From positions 2,170,001-2,234,000 of the forward strand of contig NC_092403.1 in NCBI RefSeq assembly GCF_009017415.1: a stretch of DNA of 64,000 nucleotides, read 5' to 3'. The notes beneath the pieces were generated by a model, which ran no database searches, had not been told where the DNA came from, and worked only from the letters and a program-made list of their open reading frames with translations. Positions within the stretch are counted from its first letter, which is position 1, and each line of letters begins with the position of its first letter. The position numbers were made by a program, and so were the translations under genes. This document shows positions 10,694 to 21,967 of the stretch, in pieces. This DNA is from Aspergillus flavus (lineage: Eukaryota > Ascomycota > Eurotiomycetes > Eurotiales > Aspergillaceae).

Positions 10694-12322
10694 TCAAATC
10701 TTCGCCTGGCCCAACTTCTTCTCCTGCGTCTGGTAAATCTTCACAAGCTGCCTCACCGACAAATCCAGCAGAACATCCTCCGAACCACCCGGGATCCTGG
10801 AGACAGGGACATCCCTCATAATAGCTATACAAGTCAGTCGATCGCCCTCAACCAACCCCTAGCCATGCGAAAACGAAGAGAAAGAACATACCTTCAACAA
10901 TCTCCCCCTGCCCGCTCTGCGTCAAGCCAGCACCACCAAACAGCAAAACCGCACACTGCGCACACTCATTCAACACCATGGCCGCCTTCGCCTTCGCCAA
11001 CGCCGTAACACCACCTAGCAACCGATCCGCCTCCACCTTCTCCAACTTACACAGCTGGTACAGAATCTGTTCAATCCACGCCGACACCGTCTCCAACTCC
11101 GCCCCCGCCTTCGCCAACCGATGTCTGACAACCGGCTGATCCATCAACGTCTTCCCAAACGCCTCCCTCTTCAAGCAGTACCCGAAGGCCGAGGACAGCG
11201 CCACACGGGCTTGACGCGTGCATTGCACAGCGATGGTCAGACGCTCATGGTTGAAGTTCGTCATGATGGTACGCATGCCATCGCCTTCGCGGCCGATGAG
11301 GTTTCCAACGGGCACTTTGACGTCGTCGAGCTCGATGTAGGTTGTTCCGGCGGTTTTTGTGCCTGAGACGTGGATTCGGCGCATTGTCACGCCCGGGTAG
11401 CCCTTCAATGGCACGACCATCACGGACAGGCCTGAGGCGCCGGGTCCGCCGGTCCGCACCGCCATTGTGGTGTAGTCGGACCAGATTCCGTTTGTGATCC
11501 TATTTCTTAGTTAACCCCTGTTTTCCAAACTGCAAACCCCAAATCCATCAAACCCAGAAAAGCCAAAGAACAGGAAAGAAAGGAAAAGAAACATACCACT
11601 TCTTCGCCCCATTGATAATATAAAACTTCCCATCAGCAGACTTAGTCGCCGTGGTCGTAATATTAGCCACATCACTACCCGCCTCGGGCTCGGTAATGGC
11701 TATACAGGTGCGTTTTCGGCCGGTGAGCATGTCAGGCAATACGCGCTCTTGCAGTTCCCGACTCGCGTATTTGAGGACCGGGGGGATTCCGAACGCGAAG
11801 CCGGCGCTTAGACTGGTGCCGGGGCCTGCGAGGCCGGAGCGGGCCATCTATTATTTGTCAGTATTTATTATATTCATAGAATAGGTAGTTTAATGTTCCT
11901 TGTAGAGGAAGAAAGTATATCCTCCACACATAAAGTAACATAAAACAATCAAAAAGAAAGAAAAGAAGGGAAGAAAGAGAACAAACCTCATCACAATAAA
12001 TTCCCGTATACAGATAATCCCAATCCTCAACCCTAACACCCAGAATATCATGAATCCCCAATCTCTTCAACCAATCGACCGGCAACGGCGCGGGCAGATT
12101 CGGCAGCAACATATTATGCTTGCAGAAAGTCTCGAAGACATGTTCGGGGACATGTCCTTCCTTCTCCCATTCTGCGGCGTGCGAGATGAGGTTCTCCCAC
12201 AGAAATGCGCGGCAGGCTTTTTGGAAGCGCAGGTGACCTTCTGTGTAGTAGGGGCTTGGGAGGTTGCGAAGGTAGGGGGGTTCGGAGAAGGGGATGGGGT
12301 TTGGGGAATTGGTTGGGGACAT
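10694..12322 (-). CDS. Acyl-CoA dehydrogenase
   Basis: Exons 12322-11987, 11847-11597, 11499-10892 and 10824-10694 join to 441 residues. The FAD-binding middle-domain signature AITEPEAGSDVANI is present. It is followed by NGAKKWITNGIWSDY, rebuilt across intron 2, and by the C-terminal four-helix region with GREGDGMRTIMTNFNHER and LLFGGAGLTQSGQGEIVE. The end (IPGGSEDVLLDLSVRQLVK) is typical of fungal ACADs, which oxidise acyl-CoA to enoyl-CoA with FAD, in mitochondria or peroxisomes. There is no obvious PTS1 (ends AKI). It lies tail-to-tail with CYSTM and head-to-head with the zinc ADH at 13227; with the second, decayed ACAD at 15142 this suggests a small acyl-chain or branched-acid catabolic block. 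The actual substrate is unknown. Confidence 0.9.
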
Positions 12323-13226
12323 TTTTCCTCCTCTTTTCTTTTCCTTCGCTTTCTCTTTTGTTCTACTTGGGTGTTTTGTTATAAGGAGTTGAGCGTGAGA
12401 TAGTTTAGATCAAGTTCAGTTGGAAGTGGAATTAGTTTTGATATAATAATGGCACTCTATATATCCCCGTTCGGATCGAGGTCCCCGCATGATACTGCTT
12501 AATGCCGAGGCGACGGGCCGTTGGCCAATCACATGTTGTGGATCGGAGAGCTACCCCGGTCCGAACGATTGGGGATTGTTTGGTTAAGATCTAGTTGTGA
12601 ATTTGGCTCTATTTTGAACCTGTTCTTTAGTACATTTTTATATAATTTGTGTTGGAGAGAATTAAAGTTGAGCATAGGAATTGTGTATCAGGTACATATG
12701 TTTTAGTAGTGGGTTGACTTAGTTTGTGTATATTTTTAACGTTGATCTAGGTTAGATTAGATTGTCGGGTGTGTAATTGATCTTATGATTTATTTTGCCT
12801 CGATATTGAATATTGGGATTATGTAGTAAGTATTAATACTAATGCAAATGAGCAAAGAAAAGAAAAGGAAAAAGAGAGATACATATATATCTAAATAAAA
12901 CTAAAGAGAGAGAGATTAAGTTGGCGTCAAAGCTAAACTACAGTACATACTATGTTGTAGGTACTATGTAAATGAAGAATCGAAGTCTGGACAATAAATA
13001 AGACAATAGTCCACCAATACAATATTCCCTGACCCATATGAAACCTATTTTTAAATAAACACTGAAAGCAAACAGTCGTGACAGAGTGAACATGCGGACG
13101 TCACAGCCGAGGCTGTTGTGCCCCTCAGGCGGGGTGATCGAGACTCGAGAGGAGTAAGTAGTTCTTCTCACATTGGACTCCCAACTCCCACCACCACATC
13201 TCCAGTCCCACACAATAAACCACAAA
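12323..13226. other. Divergent promoter region
   Basis: About 900 bases between divergent ACAD and ADH genes, which could be co-regulated from here. AT-rich with purine-rich runs at about 12850-12920. No gene is seen. Confidence 0.5.
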
Positions 13227-14483
13227 ATGTCCACCATGCAGGCTGTAGTCTTCCAAGGTCCTCTCAAGGTCACTCTAGAGCAGCGACCCGTCCCGCAAAT
13301 TGAAGAACCCACCGATGTCATCGTCAAAGTACGCTATACGGCGCTATGCGGCAGGTAAGCTAACCTTGTCCTTATCTAGTGGATCAAAGTTTACGATAAC
13401 AACAGTGAACTCCATGTCTTCCGCGGACACCAGCCATCCGGCACGGGATTCATCATGGGCCATGAATTCACCGGTGAAATTGTCGAAGTCGGCTCCGCGG
13501 TCCGCGGCTTCAAAGTCGGCGACCTTGTCGTCTCCCCGTTCACCGTCAACTGCGGTGAATGTTTCTACTGTGCCCGGAAATGCTCTTCACGCTGTGCAAA
13601 AGGCAAGCTGTACGGCTCTGTGATGCTGGATGGCGGACAGGCTGATTACGCGCGCGTGCCGTCCGCGGATGCAACCCTCGTTGCGGCTCCCGCGGCCGTA
13701 GATGAGAAGAAACTCGTCCTGATGGCGGATATCCTGCCGACGGGTTTCTTCGCGGCCAGGAATGCTTTCAAGGGTATGGATCGGGCAACTATTGAAGAAA
13801 GCACGGTCTTGTTGTTTGGTTGTGGGCCTGTCGGGCTTTGTGCGTTGATCAGTGCGCTAGATTATCGGCCAAAGCATTTGATTGCTGTTGATAGTGTTCC
13901 GTCACGGTTGGAGTTGGCGAAGAGTTTAGGGGCTGAGCCGTGGAATTTTCAGACTGACGCTGAGGGTCTGAAGCAGCGCGTCAAGGATCTTACTGAGGGT
14001 CGTGGAGCGGATGTGGCGATTGAAGTCGTTGGGCATAGTGATGCTTTGCGTATGGCGTTTGACAACTTGAGGCCCTGGGGCCGCATCTCGAGCATTGGTG
14101 TGCATAATGGGGAGATTCCTTGGACTGGTAATGAGGCGTACGGAAAGAATTTGCAGATTCAAATGGGACGGTGTCCTGTTCGCAGTATGTATATGCCCCT
14201 TGGATGTGGGCTTTATGTTAACCGGTGATTAGGTATCTTTGAGGATGCTTTGGAGTTTCTGATTCGGAAACAAGACTCTTTGGGGTAAGGTCTTGTCTTC
14301 GCTTGAATGGTGATATGGCTAACATTCTTGCAGCTTTATGGTTGGCGATATTCGGCCTCTGTCGCAGGCGATTCAGGCGTAGGTCTCAGATCCATGGTAG
14401 AAGAGGTTCTACTGACACATTCTAGGTATGACGATTTCAACCAGATGAAATCGCAGAAGATCATATTTGAAGCGGGCAAGTAG
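13227..14483 (+). CDS. Zinc-dependent alcohol dehydrogenase (MDR family)
   Basis: Exons 13227-13354, 13406-14184, 14233-14284, 14334-14378 and 14426-14483 give 353 residues. The catalytic zinc site is visible as Cys41 (TALCGS) and His62-Glu63 (MGHEF). The structural zinc loop has Cys92, Cys95, Cys98 and Cys106. The NAD(P) Rossmann segment VLLFGCGPVGLCA starts near residue 169. The pattern matches medium-chain dehydrogenases close to fungal formaldehyde/threonine-type enzymes. It probably oxidises an alcohol to an aldehyde or ketone in the cytosol; the substrate cannot be told. Neighbours on both sides are acyl-CoA dehydrogenase sequences. An alternative start at 13236 would remove three residues. 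Confidence 0.9.
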
Positions 14484-15141
14484 ATCTCAGAAAGTCAAGC
14501 CCTAGACGGCTATGGGCAACGTTGTTTGGCTTAATGGCCAATATGCGAAGGAAGATATCCTGCTTATGTTTACAAAATGATTACTATATTAGCGCAAGGA
14601 ACTTAACAATTGACCAAGTCTTCTGTCCAGTAATACGGATAGTGTAACGGATAATACCGAGAGTGGACATCTAAAGTAATGAAGGCGATTGTAAATGTGG
14701 TGGTTATATGGAAGACGGGGAAGCTGAGGGAGAATGACTGGGTGAGATTTGAAGTCGTTTTTATTTTATTGACTGACAGTCATGGAAATTACTAGTATTA
14801 CTTCCATAGAAAAAAAATAGCACCAGCTTATATCATCTCTATTCCCCTTCCTCGAATAACAACCTCCATGTCTATTATATGTATCAACCTTTCCCCCTGC
14901 CAAGTATTCTATGCACGCCGCGATGATTAAGATTCTCCACAAACAGTAAGGCGCCAACGGAACACGTTCCGATTCCTACATACTAGTAGCTGTTCATGCA
15001 GCTATAAATGCCCCGATGCCACTTCTCCAGTGGAAATTCCGACGGACACTTTCTTACGGATCTTTTTCAAGATCAACTCTTACTTCTGACAGCCCATATC
15101 GTATCCAACCAAATCAACAGCCCACAAAACAATTGTTCAAA
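14484..15141. other. Intergenic with TATA-like box
   Basis: About 660 bases. TATAAAT at 15003-15009 precedes the decayed ACAD gene, so its promoter may survive. Nothing else is seen. Confidence 0.5.
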
Positions 15142-16352
15142 ATGATCGACTTCGAATTGTCTGACACGCAGACCAGAGTCCGAGAACATGCGCACTCTTT
15201 CGCTACAAAGCATCTCGAAACTGCCCACACCGTGTATACGAATCTACTGACTCCTCAAGCGAGGTTCTCTGCTATCAGACCCCTCTACGAAGATCTCATC
15301 AAGGCGGGGTTAATTCAAGCACAGGTGCCAGCTGAATACAATGGTCTGGGATACGGCCTCGTCGACATGGCACTCTTAACCGAGGAACTGTATAGTGCTG
15401 ACGCCAACGTGGCGTTGACTATCCTGGCGACCGGACTTGGTCTATCCCCGCTGCTTATTGGGGGGACAGATGCGCAGACAAAAAGATATTTGAGTCCGTT
15501 TACTGACGGAAAGGGGGGTACCGTTGGCAAGCTTGGTACATTCTGAGCTGGGCGGGACGGGTAATTATGGTACGACGGGGTTGAAGACTGTTGCTAGGAA
15601 GGTTGAGGATGGGACGATCGCGGTGCTGACATCCAGTGCATTACCTGTGGGTGTGAAGATGCTCAATACGCACGACAGATGCCCAAGGGCAAACAATGAT
15701 CCTCCTTGTGACGAGAGAAGATGTTGCAGCTGATCCCCCGGATGCGTATGGCGTTCTATTTCACCCCGAAACGATCGGTCACCGCGCTGTGTCTGGTTCC
15801 CATATTCGATTCCGAAACTTCGTGGCCAAAGAAATCATCGCCATGCCCGGCGCCGGAGCAGAAGCCATTGAAGCGGCTTTGACTGCTTCTGCGGGATTAG
15901 TTGGAGCAATAGCCGTCGCATTGATGAGGCGTTGCTTTGAGATGACACTTCGGTTTGCCAAGTCGGACACGAGAAATGACACAGAGTCTATCATCAACAA
16001 GCAAAGTGTTGCTGATTTGTTGATCAAGATGAAAATGCGTTGTGAAGCTGGTAGAGCATTGACTTGGAAGGCTTGTTCTTCTGTGGGAAGACTGCCTGAG
16101 GCGGCCGAAACTGCGCACCTAGCCAAGATATTTTGCTCCGAAAATGCGGTGCAATGTGTTATTGAGGGGATGAATGCTGTTGGTGTTCAAGCATACCAAG
16201 CGAAATTTCATTATGGGGTGCTACTCAATGATGCCGCGTGCCTGCCTATATTTGATGGGGGCAATGTAGGGGTCCGGAGAAGAGAGGTCGAGGCTATCTT
16301 TTATTATACAGGATATGACCCACTGGCCTCTACGTTCGGCTCCAAACTCTGA
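15142..16352 (+). pseudogene. Acyl-CoA dehydrogenase pseudogene
   Basis: Homology to fungal ACADs runs from MIDFELSDTQTRVREHA to the end (YDPLASTFGS), but in shifting frames. Frame 1 stops at 15543-15545 after a run of six G at 15513-15518; removing one G would restore PLASLVHSELGG in the next frame. Near 15620-15630 the expected segment that closes the active-site loop (about 20 residues, the WVINGEKLW-like region) is missing and the frame changes again, to give ADIQCITCGC. A third shift lies near 15694, just before MILLVTREDVAADPPDAY. After that the C-terminal domain is open to 16352. Introns cannot explain the missing block. The copy differs clearly from the ACAD at 10694-12322, so it is not a recent duplicate of it. 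Confidence 0.82.
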
Positions 16353-16876
16353 GCTGGTCAGGACATTTGGCGTAAAGGTAAAGGCCATCCCAGTGTTTTT
16401 GCTGTCCGTCTCCCAATGTCCACGGACCAACAGTATTTTACTATTTTTGCTCAGGCATCATTTTAAGCCGAAATTAGTATCGCTATCATAAAACTGTTCA
16501 AGTTGTGCATATTTCGCACAGAATACTTGCTGACATAAAAATTGACAAATTCACATAGACGAGATATCAGCGAGTTCCTAACACAGGACCACATGACTTG
16601 GGATCTGTTTCCGGCAAGTGGAACGCATTTAGTCGTAAGGCAGTGCCTGCAGCTGTGTATCGTATAGGTACCAGTTGATGGGAGATAACAAGGTTACATA
16701 CATAATCACGGCGGGGGATGTGAAATACGACTCCACTCAGCCTCGAACAACGCAATATTGTGGCAATTGAGCGACACTTACCCCGCACCGAGGAAGCTGT
16801 TAAATAGACAACAAGCTACATACGCACTAATTTCAACAACACGTTTGCACAGATACAGCATAAGTAAATTCCTGTG
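16353..16876. other. Intergenic
   Basis: About 520 bases between same-strand genes; promoter of the metallo-beta-lactamase gene. Nothing else is seen. Confidence 0.5.
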
Positions 16877-17907
16877 ATGAATTCTAGGCAACTGGCCAAA
16901 GCGGCCATCCCCGCCTATACCTGTCCGGAGGGAACAAAAATGCATCTTCTGGATTTAGGGTCACTCAGCTGTGAGGAGGGATGGTAAGAACACGCAAATC
17001 CCTCCAGACTAAACGGAGGCTAATGTTAGAATCAGGCTGTTCACGGCAGGGGGCTCGGCCACTGCCAGCAATCCCCAACGGCCCCGGAAATGGCGAGACT
17101 TGATGGTTCTTGCGGGTCTCATTGATCATCCGGAAATGGGGCTGATTCTGTTCGAGACGGGATGTGCGGAAGATATTGAGATTGTATGCACAACTTGCGA
17201 CAGATCTTGGAAAGCTGCTAAGGATTAAAAATAGAAATGGAATCCTGCAAATGCCGACGTCTTCCCTCGCACACGTTATGAGCCCGAACACCGTCTTCCA
17301 GCTGCCATCAAAGCAGCCGGGTACGATATTAAAGACGTCAAAGCAGTAATCATGGGACATTTACATCTCGACCACGCAGGCGGTCTGGAACACTTTCTCA
17401 ACACTGATGTTCCGATTTACGTACACGAGGAAGAGTTCAAGCATGCATGCTGGGGAGCAGGGACGAAGGCAGAAGAAGGTTCCTACCTGTATGTTATTCA
17501 GCCATTATTTACCTTACCTCATACACCTCAATATATTGACAGCTCCCAGGCCGGACTATCTCCCTCTAGACGGATCCCTGAACTGGCAAACCTTCAACGA
17601 CTCGCAATTAGATCTGTGCACGGGAATAACTCTGCATCTCTGCCCGGGGCATACGCCAGGCCTGTGTATCATGCAGGTCAACTTACCCCAGGATGGAACA
17701 TTCATCTGGACCACGGATCAATTCCATGTGCGGGAGAACTACGAGAAGAATCATGCGCAGGGGTGGCTGCTACGTGATCACAAGAGCTGGATGGATAGTA
17801 CGAATTTTATTCGGCGGTTGCAGAGGCTATACTCAGCTACTCTTATCTTTGGTCATGATCTTGAAGTCGGGACCGCGTTGATTCAGCAGAAGCCATTTTA
17901 CCAGTGA
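16877..17907 (+). CDS. Metallo-beta-lactamase fold hydrolase, lactonase-like
   Basis: Exons 16877-16983, 17036-17183, 17235-17488 and 17550-17907 give 288 residues. The metal motif H-x-H-x-D-H is seen as GHLHLDHAGG (His127, His129, Asp131, His132). A later His lies in LHLCPGHTPG, Asp in WTTDQFH and a final His in LIFGHDLE, so the dinuclear zinc ligand set looks complete. The layout is that of the N-acyl-homoserine-lactonase-like branch (AiiA type), which opens lactone rings; fungal members degrade lactones or related esters. There is no signal peptide. The intron 3 acceptor at 17548-17549 was chosen over the earlier cag because it keeps the frame (SYLPDYLPLDG). The gene may belong to the ACAD/ADH catabolic block. 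Confidence 0.87.
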
Positions 17908-19939
17908 CGTTGTCTTTGTGTCTGGTACTTGGAAAATGTGAAGGGTTGTTAGTGTATAGCATCCGTGCCCTCAAGACGCGTATTATGGTGTGATTCTGCA
18001 GCATCGTTTGTTTCTCTCACAGGTCATGTAGTCTGTAGAGAGATCTTGCAACAATATTCGAATAGACTTTGTTAAATGTATATACCTCTTTAAGAGGGTG
18101 TGTCAGGACTTTCTATCAGGCATAAGAATATATCCATTTGCACTGGGGAAAGTGGATTTTTCCATGAAAAAGCAAGCGAATCTAAGTGGCTATCGGTGAG
18201 AACATACGAAGAAACCGTACTGATTAATCTATGCTCTGTGTCCACTGTCTATAGGTACTGTTAAGTATTGCCCTCGCATAGGCCTAGCGCCTTTATATAG
18301 CCAATTCTTCTTAACCATGTTGATCGTGCAGATCATTTCCATAGCAAATCTCGCTTAGGAGATGATTTATTTATGTACTCCGCAGAGGTATCAGGATTTG
18401 TGAAAGCAAGATTACCTGGCGAAAGGGCCTAATAACGATCAACATATAGTCAGTGAGCATATAAAAGAAGAGCAGATATGTTCCGATATCGCGATAAAAA
18501 GTTCCCACACCGATCGCGGAATCTCATGGGTGGGCTGCTACTGTATAGCTTTCGTGACAGCACCTGGGAAGTACGACGATCCACGGAGTTACTCCACCAA
18601 TTATCTATCAAGTGTAACAAAACATCTTGTACCTGCATCTTGACATTTTGCAAATGTCTGAAGATAGATTGATAAATTGAGAGAATGTGGGGTATATAGG
18701 TTGTATTCCTAGGTAGTCCTTGCTTACGAATATAAGGAGATTTGAGATCCGTCGGGATATCGTATCTGTACTCCGTAGGCAGGGGGATCGTCTTTTCTTT
18801 CCAGTAATGTGGGTTCCCTCTTTGAAAGAACTTCTCTTTTTAGTGTCAGTAGTCGCGTTGTCTATGATTATAGTACTCCGTACTCGGCAATGAATGCCGC
18901 AGGACTCCGTTGGATTATCCCGGACAATTCGAGTAGGTTTCTTGTATGGAACCACGAAAGATGCACTTTGACCTTCTCGGAAAGTCTAATTTTCAGCTGT
19001 AACCTTATTGAAATCAGGAATAGGAATTGGATACATCGAAGAGACAGAAAGGTCGAACTGTCCAAATACCAGCTTCAGCAGAATGTAAACAAGTACCAGC
19101 CGAAAAGGGGTACCGACAGATGGACTGACACAAAATCTGCAGATTTTCAAGCGGTGTGAGTAATAATCGACAAAATATTGGATTGGCATCTCCACTGTCA
19201 GGCGGGAACTGAAGGTAAACGAGCCCAGAAAAAGCAAAACTAGGGACAGCTGAACTGTGGAGACCTCAACCCCGAGCTTAGGGGATCCACTTTGAGATTG
19301 TTCGGGAAGACCCTGGTGATCGTCAGGTTTCCTTGATCTCGATTAAGAGAGCAAATGTTGACATTGCAACAAGGCGACCAGGCAAACGTGTTTACCGCTT
19401 ATCGCAAGACGCTCTTCCTGTCGAAGCCGAATTAGCACTTTGATTACAAAACCGACTGTGTCGACACGTCTTACGAATTGGTTGGCAAGGCTGGACCGGA
19501 GCTTTTTCCTTGGCGGTTCGCTGATCAGTAGTCTTGGCTGCAGAAACTATTGATTCTAAGCTGCTCATCGTGTTCGTGCACCGAACTCTGCTTCGGATAT
19601 ATGAGAATGTTGATTGGAGGAGTCGCATGGACCGACACGACCAGAGACCCATAGTCGCGTATGGTCTCATACAATGACCTTCCGCTACAAGGCTGGCATC
19701 AGAACTCGTGTGAGGAGACAGTCGGAAAGAGCGTTATGGTCCATGCGAGTCCTTGCCTTGCATGAAACAGCTCACACGATACGCAGTCCCACTAGGGGCG
19801 AGATGTTGGCTGAACTCGAATAATCGTGGGTTATAAATCCATCCGGTTCCCACCGCCAGACCTGAGGACTCCCTTCGTTTTCTCATTGTTTTGAACGTCC
19901 TCCGACAGCAGTTCTTGTGGATACGCCAATTTGAACAAA
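17908..19939. other. Long intergenic region
   Basis: About 2 kb, AT-rich, with many overlapping short frames on both strands (18450-19240) that show no family features. No RNA gene or mobile element is recognised. Confidence 0.5.
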
Positions 19940-20690
19940 ATGCATGCATCGCTAGCACTACTCCTGCTCCCACTTGGGGCATTATCATTGCCATTTGAAG
20001 ATTCTGTACAAACAGTCGAGGTAATCCCACCATAAATCACGTCGTTGTATCGCTTTTACGGCTAACATGTTGACTTGATAGGCTTCCCTTGGCAGACGAT
20101 GCGGTAGAAGTCCTTGCAAAGGCGTTCCTAGCACAAACACACCCGATGCCCTCTGCAATAACAAATTCCTGGGACCGAAGGTCCTCACGGCGGCGGATGA
20201 CCCCGAATGGTCTGAAATGTTCAAGGGATACAGCCCTCTCGGGTCTTACTGCCCAAAGGACTTCCTCCTAGAATTTGCTCCTAGTGGCAAGCAATACGAT
20301 TATCCTGAGCAGGACGGCGCGCTGTTGGACTCGGTTGGTGTGCCGGTTACGACCGAATACACCCTGGAGGAAGGAATGGAGCTCGATCGGTTCGGAACTC
20401 AGTATGGAGGCTACTTGGCGCCAAGGGGAACTCCTTTCGCCTGGAGATCCATTCCGCCAAGCAACTTGAACAAGTATCCCAACAGTCCAGAATACAACTA
20501 CTGGGTATGGAGGGTCGTCGAGAGCTTCAACGTCACGGGTGGGCCAATCGCACCTTTCTTTGGGCAACCAGGTTATGGCTTGCAGTTCTACTACGAGGGT
20601 GGCTTGAAACTGTTGGAAGACCAGGGAGTTATCGAGCTTGTTGATAAGAAGCAGTGCTCATGTGAGGTCCCGCGCGACGACTTGAAATAA
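19940..20690 (+). CDS. Secreted NAD glycohydrolase, TNT domain
   Basis: Exons 19940-20020 and 20082-20690 give 229 residues. MHASLALLLLPLGALSLP is a signal peptide. A Cys-containing N-terminal piece (RRCGRSPCKG) is followed by the TNT-type domain: a GSYCPKDFLLEF segment, then DRFGTQYGGYLAP with GTPFAWRSIPP, the Arg/Gln-containing signature of TNT NADases, and a GYGLQFYYEGG core. It ends with a CSC pair. Fungal secreted and conidial-surface NADases of this family hydrolyse NAD+ to nicotinamide and ADP-ribose outside the cell. An N-glycosylation site is visible at NVT. No immunity-factor gene is adjacent, as expected for a secreted enzyme. Its target (host, competitors or own nucleotide salvage) is not shown by sequence. 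Confidence 0.87.
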
Positions 20691-21967
20691 AGTCGCTGTT
20701 TATGAGTTTCAGAATAACATAATGATAAGGACTTCATGCTCTGAACCTTGGCGCGACTGCTGCGGCTATAGCCCAGATCTAGTAGCATTTTGCCCATTTT
20801 GTGTCCGAGTAAGATTAACCGACCCTCGGGATTGGAAATATTGGATTTCCTGTCGTATCAAATCGTATATTGGAAAGACCTGACTCGTGTTACCGTTCCG
20901 ATCTTTGATTGTTATTAATGACCTGGATGCAATCTCGGCGACGCGACCGTTGAAATATTCGGCATGAGAACGAAGAGGTGCAGAGGAATTCGAGGAGGAA
21001 TATGAAGAAAGTTGATGCACTCGGGGAGGTGACGTTGGGTACGCTTTGCTTTCCTTGGGATGAGTAGCGATGTGGTCAGCACGTGTCACTCAAAGTGATT
21101 ACCTATATGTGTTGTCACGAGAGGTATCATGTGATTTTAGTTGTTATCCGAATCCATATGCCTAGCAGACATCACTACTGGGAGAAACATCCCCCCTCAT
21201 GGAGGGTACCGGCCCTCAATATGTGACTCTTCGCGTTATCTAGGTAACGAGCATAACAAACCCAGTCGCCGGTTCCCAACAAGTTAAGTTTGTCATTCAA
21301 GTCCCCAATACAGTGATAAAAAGCCAACTGATAACCCGCATTACATCCAGCTAACTTGGGACCCTCGATGAGATGTACCTTTTTAGGCAACAGATACTCA
21401 ACCTTCGTCGGTAAGATAGCTCTATTCCTATTCATGCCGTTCCAAAACTAATCAGGCTTCCAGTAAGGCCACATGGACATAGTACGTGAACGTATGTTTA
21501 GTACGCCTTATGCAAACGCTGTGCAGGTAGATTCAGTGACCTATGCTTTTCGTCAGGGGCTACGGTCTAAAACACTTTTTTCTCTCTTTGTTAACAAGCG
21601 AGTGAATGTTAAGGCGATGTTACTATTCACCAGCCACTACCCACCCTCACCATTCTTACCTACATATACATGCATATGAAAGTTCATGAATCTATTTTCA
21701 ACTGCATGAAACCAACTTCACATCTATCACCATGTACACTGTTTCCCCTCCAAAATATTCTACGTACCCTCCCCATTGGATTGTTTCATAACTTGTGGAC
21801 TACCTTGATACAGAAGATGTTGGGATTCTCGCTTGGACCTCATTACAACTGTAGAAAAGTCTTCAAGCTATTCTATATCGTCGTGCAGAAGATAAACTCC
21901 CCAGCAATAGCGGAAGGCTCCTTGACTGGCAGCGCAGCATGGTCGTCTGGATACCAGTACGGAATTC
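20691..21967. other. Intergenic
   Basis: About 1.3 kb. A minus frame at 20766-21089 and another at 21175-21435 are open but have no recognisable features. The right end may hold decayed 5' sequence of the ankyrin pseudogene. Confidence 0.5.
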
